In this document: piece after piece, positions 23,550 through 35,500 of the stretch
Position numbering within the stretch: the first letter of the stretch is position 1
Layout: each line of letters starts with the position of its first letter
DNA from: Branchiostoma lanceolatum
Taxonomy: Eukaryota > Chordata > Leptocardii > Amphioxiformes > Branchiostomatidae
DNA: 64,000 nucleotides
Assembly (NCBI RefSeq): GCF_035083965.1
Contig: NC_089723.1
Coordinates: 19,495,489-19,559,488 of the forward strand
Direction of reading: 5' to 3'
Notes under the pieces: model-generated
What the model was told of the DNA's origin: nothing
The model's input: only the letters and a program-made list of their open reading frames with translations
Databases searched by the model: none
Program-made: the position numbers and the translations under genes

Positions 23550-26500
23550 CTATGTTTGAACATTGCTTCTGAACTCATCAAATAGATAGCTGGGAATGTG
23601 TGCTTCCACTGCCTGGAGGGGAGAGAGAACGGAAGCAAACATGCATTAGGAGCAATAAGACATGTTCCTGTACAGAAAAAGATTATACAATAGAAGAGCC
23701 AGCTTTCAAACAGAATCAAAGGTGACCTCCACATACCATATTACACACTACATTCCATACACATCTGCGTATTTTCTCTGAACTTTCATACAGGACTTCT
23801 AACTTAAAGCAAACCCTAGAAGCTGACACCTTACCTTTCTCGGTAGCTCACTGTAGTACATGTACATCTCCAGGTAGGCTAAAACATTCACTACTTCTTC
23901 TGACAGGCCGGTCGACTTGGAGCTGCAAAATAGTTCAAAAGGTGGAAAGTTAGTATTTTCTCTGTGTCTCTGTTTATGAGTTGATATCTAAGACTTTAAA
24001 AGACATAAGATGATTGTAACTTTGTAATCTTTATTTATTCCTACTCCTTGGATGTGCTGTCTATCATACTGGTCTAGCAGGGCAAGGAAATGGACTGTGA
24101 GTTAGGGTATCACCCTTAAGGTGTTGCTAAAAACCCAGCATCTGTATCTGTTTCTATATAGCCGGTAAAACCGCCCTTTGGCATGACACACAGCGTCACA
24201 GGCACGCGGCGGGGCAGCAGCTGGTTATACACTGAACGGCCTGTCACACCTAACTCTTGCACATCTAGCTGCACGCGTTCTAAAGGTATCTTGTAAAGAT
24301 GCCCCTACTGTAGCATGATTATCATTGTGAAAGTAAACCTACTTGCTGGCAGTGCTGTCTACCATCGACCTGACGTACTGTCCCAGCAGGGCCAGGAAGT
24401 GGTCCGTGTTCTCTTTGTGGAACTGCTTGAGGAGGGTGATGGTACCGACTACAAACGGCACGCCATCCAACCCGTCCGTGGGCTTCTTACACACAAGATC
24501 ACCTGAAGAAAACAAATGGGGAATGATAGGTTTCTCGAGTGGGTACAGCTGGTTACAACAATTATTCATTTATTGACCACAGCTTCCACTAGAGGCTACG
24601 ACTGCTAAGTGACCAAACATTTGACAGGTTGCTCAATAAATTTCATGGGTCAGAATGAATCTTCTTACATTCGGCAAAATTGTTTTGTTGTCTTGTCAAT
24701 CATACTTTTATATTATGCATCATATTCAAATTATAAATTCAAGGTTCAAACAAATCCAAATTTGGTCGCTCAAATTGGTAACTGAGTGATCACCATCTTG
24801 TGGAAAGGGGGCCTTATCATTAAGCATATACATGTAGCATACTATTCAGCTATATAATACATGTTCCGATATGGGAGAAAACACAGGGACGACGTAGTAC
24901 ATGACTACTAGTTTGTCTCACCTAATAAATATGTGATATCTTAGGAAAGGTTAACTTAAAAAGAGGCAATTGCTTTGTCCCCACAAAATGCTCTAAAACT
25001 AATTGTCTTACCGACAGCCTTGACATATTGAAGCCTTGATAACTGTGAGATCACAAAAAGGAAGTTCAGCAGGGGCAGGTACGCCAGCCTCTGGGTTGTC
25101 ACATAGATCTGTAGACAGATACGACAGTACAGATCAAGTTCTAAGCATACAATGCACATAATTGTACAATGGAAAGTCTTACACATCATCAAAGGTTAGA
25201 TAACAAGACAACTTGACCATACACCATATGTAGATAGTAGTGATGCTGCTATTTTACCTTGTTAAGGGGGTTGTTGATGCCAGCACATTCTAGATAGGAT
25301 GTCAACTCAAACATGAGTGGGTTGTCTTCCTTAGGGTAGGGCAGGGAAGGGTCCTGGTAGTGGGCCTCTATATTGGCCAGTAGAGACCTAAGGAAAGTTC
25401 AGAAAATGTTTTAGTAAATGCAATAAAAAGCACAATCCTATCTCCACAATCATCATACTTCTGGAAAAACTGTCATTTTTTCAATCATGATTCTTTTACT
25501 GTTGTCAAAGGTACCTACTTTTGTCCAAAGTAGGTCAAAACACCAATAAAAATACCAAGGAATGGCAATGTTCTTAATGGATGTCACTACAATATGTAAA
25601 AATGAGATGGAAAGGGTATGATGAGCATAGTGCATGAAAAAGTACATCTAAGTCTGCAAAAAGCCATGATCGTATGATATTTTGGACTCACTCGTTGAAT
25701 GTCTGCAGTGCACAGGCCAGGAACTTGGAGTCAAACTTGCAGGAGAAGTTGAGCTCGTAGGCGATCTGTCTCCTCAGCAGCTGGATCTGTCCGACCTTCA
25801 GGATGACCTCTAAAAACAGCTGCCACATCTTACTGGCCTTGGTGCAGGCCTGAGGGTACACCTTGGTGGCATTGGCTAAGGAACAGGGAGAATTTGTCAG
25901 GGTGAACGAGTTATGGACTGGGTAAATGGAGCAATGATATAAAAAGGAAAACAAGCCTTTGTGGCATATTGCATCAAACTTTGAAGATCAAACTCATAAT
26001 TTTCCAACTGTCTTCCTGAGTTTAATGTGACCAAGAATACTGAGCTTTTTCCTGACCTTGTGTCCCATGTTCTGAGTAATTATCAAACTCTCGCTCTTAT
26101 ACCCTGTATTATCACTCAGCTTCCACTGTCTAGGGACAGTAATCCATTTAAGGCTATACACCAACTATTTATGTTTCAGGAAAGAACTTGCAGTGCTATT
26201 GCCCTGAAACAGACAGACAGACAGTGCCTTACCCACGATGCCCCTGACAGGGTTGAGACTCTTCATGAGACTGGCGAACATGTCCAGCCACGACTTGTCC
26301 CGCAGCACGCCCCGCTGCAGCACGGCCAGGAAGTTCTGCAGCTCGCGCACGATCATGAAGCACAGCAGGCGGTCCAGACCCGTCAGACCAAACGTACCCA
26401 GGCTCTTCTGTAAGAGGAACAACATCAGGTTTGTAGTTACCAGGTCCCAGTCCTTAATGCAATATATACTTCACTAAAGAAAATGTAGATTACAATGTGT

Positions 26501-29500
26501 AATTATAGGGTTGTGGTAATGTTCAGCTCTATAATGCAAAACCTGTTCCTGTACCTAATCCCTTGAGTACACTGACAGTTGTCTTCGACTAAAACTAGTA
26601 GAAGGACTACCAACAACTAATCCCATCCTCAAGTCTGAGGGTCAGGAACTGTGGTTGCCTCTAGTATCAGCCTCCTCTGTGCATTATGCAATGGAATGCA
26701 TTTAGAAAAGACTAATCATCTGAATTATCATCCTAAAACGAGATAGGAAAGATTGAAACGCTAGCTTTCTTTGTTGCAGTTGAGATCTACATGTATATTC
26801 ATCTGAAGTACAGCCAGAAGGTACTCATGTGAGTAATGAGGCTGTTGTTGAGCCTTTCTAATGTGCTCGAGGCACCTCCTCAATCACGGGATCTCCATTT
26901 TATGTCCCTTCAAAAAGACAAAATGTAACTCTGGCCAGGATACCCTACCTCGGATTTGAACCGATGTCTCCCAGTTACCAACTAATTGGAAATAGAAGCT
27001 TTTTTAACTGTGAGGCTGATACCAATCGAGCTATCATGACTTGTGTTAAATGGGTTTGAACAGCCAGGAGGGGGCAAGCAGCACACTACTAGATATAGTT
27101 TGCTACAAAATGGTCTTACCTGTACTTTAGTAAAGAGCCTGTTTGTTATGATCTCCTGCTTGCTCTTGTTGTCGTACCAGGCGGTCATCTGGTCGATGTA
27201 CGTGGTCAGTTTCGGGTCAGTGATGCGGAGGACCTCTCGGGCCAGACGGCCAATAAAGTTGACCGATGCATCCACAGGTGCAAATTTGGGAATTGGAATG
27301 TCTTTAGACTGGTACAGACTTTGGAAATCAGACACCTGCAAAATAGAGACACCTGAGATGTTCAATTGTCAGGAATGACTTCAGATTATGGTGACATATA
27401 GCATCCCACTGTGGTACTTAAGCAGAGTATATTTCTAAATGAAAATGCATTATAAAGTGGCAGACTTACACAAAAATATCAAGAGTTTGAGAAAACATGA
27501 AACAACTACTTTCTAAAGTTATGTCAACATAAGAATAAACAGCTACGTGCACCTGTATTATCCAGTTTTGCAAGAATATGACATATGTTACAAGAGTTTT
27601 GGACATTCAGAGAACTAAAGCGGGTATGTCACTAGACTGCGACAATTTGGCAACCTCAATTTGTGTTACCCTTGACTTTATAATGGGAATATCACATACA
27701 AGGTACAAGTAAGACTAAAAAGACAACAAATACACAAAGCGTAAAAAGATTTCTTTTTTATCAATAAAATTTGCTGAATGCTCGGTTGCAGTAAGGTCGC
27801 CAACGTGCCACAGTCCAGTGAGATACCGCCTTTAGTTCTCTGAATATCCAAAACTCAAAAGAGAAACAATCCTCCCACCTTGATCCTGAGGAAACTGTTG
27901 CACTCCTGCTCCACGTTGTAGTTGATGATCCTGGACACCTCCTCCTGCCAGATCTTCAGTCCTGAGATGCTGACGTAGTCCTGGATGTACTCAAAGGACC
28001 GTCTGAATCCGTCCATCACCGCACCCATAGCATTCAGCCTTGGAATGAGCTCACTCACCTACAAAAAAATAACAGTTTTGACAACATTTTTCTTTTGCCT
28101 ATGAAGACTGAATCTCAAAACTGTACTTGCTGTGATGAATGACCTTACAACGTATTACACAGCAAATGATGAAACGGTTGAAACCTATTGCTACATAAAA
28201 CAAAGGCATCCAAAATTCTGCTTTCTATTGGAGATGAGAACATGACAAAAAATACTAACTGCAATGCTAAATGCTAACTTGAAAACTAACTACTAAATGC
28301 TAACTTGAAAAATCCAGAAAAACAGGACTATCCAGTTGTAATACAGATTTTTGATTGATTGATTGATAGATAGAGATCAGTGCACCTTTGACTTAGGGTT
28401 AAAGATGAGCCCCTGGTGTAGTGCGTAGGCCACCCTCTTCACGAGCTCTTTCCTGATGCCATCTTCTAACAGCTGCTTTGGGTCAACCTGCAAAATGGAT
28501 TATAATCATTATGGAGAGACATGTGCAACAGCAAGTACTTGAATATGGCATCCAATAGAATTACTATCATTCATTTTTCAATCTTTATTTAACCCTGAAA
28601 GTTTACATACTCTTTGGCCGTGGCCGTTTTTCAAGAGTTCAATGAAAGAGGTAAGGGACATAACATTAAGAAAAGAGAACAAAACAATTGTTTACAAAGA
28701 TATAAAAATATTCCATAATCTTATTCGGTGTATGAAAATAAGTCAATATTCTGTATTCTGTCCATAGTCATTCGTTGCAACATATTTTTGTATGTTACAC
28801 TTGTTATAGTGTGTATATAACAGAATGAATTTTATTCCTTCGTCAGCAAAATCCCTCATATATATACAGTCAAGCCTGGTGCAGGCAACCACCTCTACTC
28901 ACAAACATAGATAATCCCACCCTGTCCAAATCAACCACCTGTCCTGAGCAACCATTTTCCTCAGTCCCTTGAGTGGCTACTGAATCCTGGCCTGACTGTA
29001 TTTAGTTTCTAGACATACATGTAAGCCATGAAAAATCAGGGATTTACCTTGATGATTCCAACAAGTGTAGTTTTCATCATGAGGATGCCCTCAGTGAAGA
29101 CAGAGATGTCGTGAGTGAGCTTGGCCACCTTGGTTCTCTCCTCCAGCTGGGCATACTCCTTCAGCTTGTCCTTCTCAAGACGGGTGGGGACCTCCTTAAT
29201 CTGACTGGTCTGCATCTGTTGGGAGAAGAAGAATGAAGAAAACAACACGTACACTGCAAAGCAATGCCAGTTACAATTAGAAAGACATGAAAGAGGAAGA
29301 CAGAAGAGCAGCGGACCCAAAATTTATTTACGTGAAGAAATCTCTCTGAACATTGTTTGATCCAAGAAAGAAACAAGATGCCAAAATTTGATAAACACAG
29401 GTAACATGTGCAATGTGAATGTGGTCAGTAAGTCTGTAATACCTGGTCCAATATAATAATGATTGTATATCCACATACCTTAATGATGATTCCCAGAAGC

Positions 29501-32500
29501 CCAAACATGGTCTCCGGGATGATCTGTAGCACCTTCCTGACGTAGGTGACCAGCTCGCCTGAGTAGTACTGGGACACACTGATCAGGTCTGGACTGTTGG
29601 CCTGGTTAATACGCAGCAGGGGCAGGTCCATAGCTGAGGCAAGCTGGGGACAAGGAAGATATACAAAATGAAGAAGTAATGGGATACAATAATTGTTGTA
29701 TATCATGGTTACAATTGGCTAAATGAGTAGCGTGCATAGTCCAGTGGTTAGCGGCCTTGCCTCTTTAACTAGAAGCTGTGAGTTTGATCCCGGCTGTGTA
29801 CATGTAGCTCACACAACATGCACACTACCAGAAAAGGTCGCAGTCCTTTGGACGGGACATTAAGCCGTGGTCCACTGTTCATTGTAAATGTTGAAAAGAG
29901 ATAACCTAAGGGTAATTTCCCCAGTACAATGAACCTGTAAATACTGTACATAGTGCCTGTCTTTTCTGACACTACCCACGAAGAATAGCTCTTCAGTGAG
30001 CTAGACTGGATCGATATCACTTTCACTTTCTACATTATGATAAAACACAGTCTAATACATAAAATTTTAGTTACATGTATGTACTGTTGAGTAAACTTAG
30101 GAGTATATACCTTGAGGAAGGTGGCCCTGAGTTTGGTGACCAGAGATGGGTCCCTCTTGATACCCTGCTGCATGTACCCTGTGTAACTTGGGAAAAAATA
30201 GGAAACATATCTTTCTGAAAATCTTCTCAAAATAGATGACAGAAATCTTATGACAAAGACATCAATTTCAAGCAAGTGAACTCTTAATAACTTACTTCTT
30301 TTCCTTCTACTAGCATTAGATATGGTTTTGTAGTGACAAAATCTAATATCTGCATGTACGAAAACTGCTAAATTTTGCTCTTACTTGTCAATGATGTTCC
30401 ATGCGTAGGAAAGGTCTCCCACGATAGACATGGTGATGAGCACCTCCTCCTTGATGTTGATGGTGCGGATCATCTGGTGAAGAAACTTCCGCGTGTCGGC
30501 AAGGAACTGGCGCACCTGCAGGTTAGCCTCCAGCTGGTGAAACTCTTGCACCTGGAGGGGATACATAAATTAAAACTGAACTAGAGTTCCACGAACACAT
30601 TATCTTCGCCAAATAATCAAGGCTTATTAAGGAGAGTGATTAATATTTACATGCTTATCACCCCCAGCAAATTTGATCATACACCATACCATTTGAAAGT
30701 TACGATTTGGGGAGAATGAGGCCAGTCTAGATAGGGATAAAAATCATTTGGTGGTACAGGACTAGTATATGTGTATAGTGTGCTGATATATGTTATAACT
30801 GGTCATCAAAAATATTGAAAGTTATGATTAAATGGTACAGTCAATATGTATGAATAAAATAAATCTTTACTCCATATCATACACATTTTGCAAGACATAC
30901 ATGTGACTTGTTCATACGGTGCTAGGTAATACCTAGCAGTGGTGCAGTTTTGGTGCAGTGTACTCTCTGAGCAGAGGAGTGCTGGTTTTTGACATGTTTT
31001 TAGGTGCTTTTGTCAGGCTTTCTATTTTGTCCCCTTTCCGTTATGTCTCCAACCATGTGTTGGACACAAATGGCTAAACTGAACACGTTAAAAACCAACC
31101 GGACCCACACATCTGCTTGGAGTGTAGTGTGATTGTCCCAACTGTTTATTTATGTGCCCAATTCGTTTATTTATACTTTTAGGCAAGGCCCTCTGTTGAC
31201 CTGTTTTGGGAACACTGTCACATGGCCCATTGTGAAATGTACTTGGATTTACAAACTATCCTTACTAATTATGCAGATTAGCTCCTGATTTGCATAATAA
31301 GTCATTGATTGTGTAAAACACCATCTGAGCTCTCTACATACCAACCTTCACGACGATCTGTCGACCCCTTCTCAAGTTATTCATGTCCGAAGGTCAAAAC
31401 AAAAACACCCACTGCAGTTCCAAACAAGAAGCTAAGGGGCCCAAACTTACACAACTTAATTCCTGTGGCGTGAGCTATCTACCACACAAAAATCATGACC
31501 ATAGCACTTTCAGAAAATATGCTCTAAAATTTTGAAGCTCCGCTGCAGTACCTGAGGAACCCGCTAGAACGCCCATTATCGAACTTGACCTTCCTTTTTG
31601 TAAACCCTACCCATGCACTAAATATCATACAGATCCATCAACAGCTTTTTGAGTTATGTTGTCCACAACGAAATACACATCCACACAAAGCCCGCTGCAG
31701 TACCGACGGAAAATGCCAGTAGGACCATTTTTGAACTTTACCTCCGTTTTCACAACATCTACACACCTGCAAAAAATCATGAAGATCCATCCACGTTTCC
31801 GACACATTTTTTGCCTACATACAAACGCTGCAGTACTGTTGAAAAACGCAAGGTGAACCATTTTTTAACTTGACCTTCCTTTGCACAACCACTACACACC
31901 TACCAAAAATCATAAAGATTCATCGAAGGTCTCTTGAGTTATGCTCTTGACATACATACAGACCCACCAAACAGCTGGCTCAACTGAAAACATAATCTTC
32001 CCCGAGTACTATAGTACACGGCGAAGATAATAACCACTGGCAGTCTCTTGGGATTGTGGGGATGGTTCTACCAGGGCTATCTCCAGCTTTACATTTTTCT
32101 TTCCCACACTTTGTTTGGGAGCCAATGTTGTTAAATCTTAAAATTAATGACTTATTTTTTGTGGTGATCAAAACATTAAGATACAGAGCACATTACTATT
32201 TGTCTTACTTAAAGAATGTATGCAGAAGAAAGCAGGATTACCTCTTCCAGAGCTTGGATGAGCTGAACAATCTTCCTCCCAGCAGAGGTGGAGTCTTCAT
32301 AGCTCAAGGAGGTGATCTGTTTGGCTGTCTCATTGAAATAGGCCTGTAGGTTCTCTACATTAACATAGGACAAACAATGCTAATTGTGACATCAAGTCTT
32401 TCCATCACATATATACTTATGACTTCCTTTAACTTAACACAAATATGCTAATGTGTGAATTCTTTGCTGAATGAACCCTATCAACAAATGTTACGAATAT

Positions 32501-35500
32501 CTATAGAATAAAGGGATGAAAATCACTTTTGACAGGTTTACTTGCCATTTTTCTCCACCCTTGTGAGAGGTTTGGTTCCTGAGAACACTTCCCCCAGCTC
32601 GGCTACCCTCTCTGACCCCTCCTTCTTACACTGTTCCCACTTGATCTGTTTATCATGTAGCATCTGCTTGAACATCTAAAAGGAAACATGGTAAAAACTT
32701 TAATTCAGACTGTCTACAAAGCAAAGAGAAAAACTCATTGCACATAGTATATTATTAAATAAAATATATGTATTCAATGAAAGGATTTAGAGTCTGTTTA
32801 AGAGTGGAACACGGAAAGTTGATAAGCCTCTAATATCTATTTGGATTGGATTGCTAGCAGACAAGCATGACTGTCCTAAGGTTCATGTGACTGTACAAGG
32901 TAAATTTGTACCAATAAAAGATCTTTAAATATCTGTGCTGAGCAACGCAATTTTTTCAAATCTCCGAGAAGATCTATCAGTGGCAAAGACAGTATCCGAA
33001 GGGCGAAAGCAGTATTTTTGGCTTGGTGGCCAATAATACTGCTTTCGCCAATAATACTGCTTTCGCCAATAATACTGCTTTGCCCTTTGGATACTGTCAT
33101 TGCCACCTGTAGATCTGCTTGGAGATTACACAAATTTGTCATCACAGCAGCTTGTAGACTAAAACTGGATAAGCTAGATCAGTCCATCCTCTGTACCTCC
33201 TTCAGTTTGAGTTCCAGCTGTGCTGTGTTGAGAAGTAACTCAAACAGGACCCCGGGGTTGTACCTGCTGTCGGCTATCACCTGTTCTCTCAGCTGTCGGC
33301 ACCGCTTGTTCAGGTCAGCACCTGACAGAACAAATTATCTGAAGTGAATTCTCATAACTCTAAAGTTAATACTCGTTATGATAAAATATTCCTAGTCTAG
33401 TTACTGCAAGTTGGCACCATATGCATGTAGAACTACTGATGGTAGAATGAATCAGATCAACTGAAGCTAGTTGTGGAAAGCTCTTTGTCACAACCAACTC
33501 CAAAGATGCTTTTCCAAGTTTTATATTCAATCCTAACACAACTATCTACATGTACTTTGAAATTCACAAGGTGCCAATTGTGAAGCACACTGGTTTGAGT
33601 AGCTTCAGCAAGACAGGATAGATAGCATGTGGCTAGTATGTCCTTGTAATGCTACGGTCCCAATTGCGCTGGTGCCTGTAGGGGGTGTAGTCCCGGTCGG
33701 GCCCTGAGACCACAAATTTGTACCAGGTACCGGGGTTGTGGGTTGGGGGGATACCTCCCAGTGCTCGCAAGATTACCTAACAGCTATCTATTTGTCTGGG
33801 TCCCGCCTCAAGCCCAAAAATAGCCCAACAGCCGCAGGGCATCCCACAGGGCCATGTAGAGGTCACGCACGAAAGTGAAGAAAAAAAAATAAGCATAAGG
33901 CAATGTCCCTACCTGACTCCACAGTGTGCAGTAGCATCCAGTGGATGGTGACGTTACACTCCCGGATGATGTTCATGAGTTTGGGGATGGAGTCCAGTAC
34001 AAACTCCTCTGTCAGCACACCTTCCTTCAACTGCTGCTTCACCAGAGGGTTCAGCTTAGTCACACACTGCTCATATTTCATGGACTGGAGTTAGGGGGAT
34101 AAAATTGGTGTTAAAACAAGATTTACTTAGAGGCTCCCTCGTTGTGCGATGCATGAGGCAGTTAGAAACGTCTAGCATGTACTGTCTACAGCCAGCTGAG
34201 GTCTGTCTGTCTGTCTACAACACCTTGTTGAAACAAGGGCTTGAGTCAAATGTACTACATGTACATGTATATACAACTTACTGTCACTGTATGTTAGATA
34301 GCAGTGTTGAACTGTCTAGTTAAGCCTGCCTGTACACATCATGTAAGACACCCTCACTCTCAGAGACACAAGGAGCTGTCATGCCATGTGAACAAATTAC
34401 CTTTGTACAGTATATGTCTACAAGAGGAATACTACTGAAGTGCCCTTGCCTGTTCCCTGACGTTGCCCTGTTCTATTGTGTTGTTCAGGGCAGTCTTGGC
34501 AGCCTTGTAGCCATCCCAGGCCTCCACCAGGTTCACAATGATGCCCATGTACACACTCACCACCTGCGGAAAACAACATGAATAAAAAAAAACTAAAACA
34601 ACTGATGATCCAGACATTCACAATGTAACTTCTTTTATGTATAAAGACAATTCAAACTCTACAACTGAATGAAATCCAGAGATTTACTTCAGGTCGTTTC
34701 TAGTGACATAAATCACTCTTCTTCGGCGTCACTAGAATGAACTGGGGGAACAAATCAATACTAGTACTTCTTTTATGCTTAAACATTATGAAAACTGTCA
34801 TGAATAAGCCAAATGTGCGCAGTGATTTACTTCCAGTTCCACCTTGCATGTGGCCTCAGAAATTCAATATATTCTACAACCTCTTTAAGTGGCATAAATA
34901 TTTAGTCAAGAGAAGAGTTACAAGCTATTCAATATGACTGACACGAAGTTTTTTTTTTCTGATCCATCAATTTCTAATGTGAAAATGTGAGAAAGTCGAG
35001 GGCCTTTACTCAAAATGTGGGATCGGTATGACGCAACAGTTAGAGGGTTGGACTCGGAACCAATAGGTCCCGGGTTCGATGCTCACCATGCCCCGACGTT
35101 GTGCCCTCGGGAAAGGCACTTTACATGACCTTCTAGGGTGGTAGAGTGACACCTACTGAGCCTCTTTGTCTAATCTGTCTAAAAGTGTGCCAAAAAACAC
35201 ACTATGGATTTAGTGCGCCGATATGCCAACAACTTATAATGCTTGTCTATTTTCTCACCCAGTTGTCAGGGAAATGTTTGTCCACGATTTCCCTCATCTT
35301 GGCCTGCTGGTTGTGGAGGATCTCTGGGGCGAAGTACAGGATTACGTACAACATGGACGCCTGCGTGGCCAGCGCCGTGCTGCGGTGCTCGGGGAGGGGG
35401 TACGCCGAGATCTGGTTATAGATGTCGTCAGACCTCAGCCGACCAATCACCATACTGATGAAGACTGGTCTGATGGGCACTCGTCTGTAAACAGATGCAC

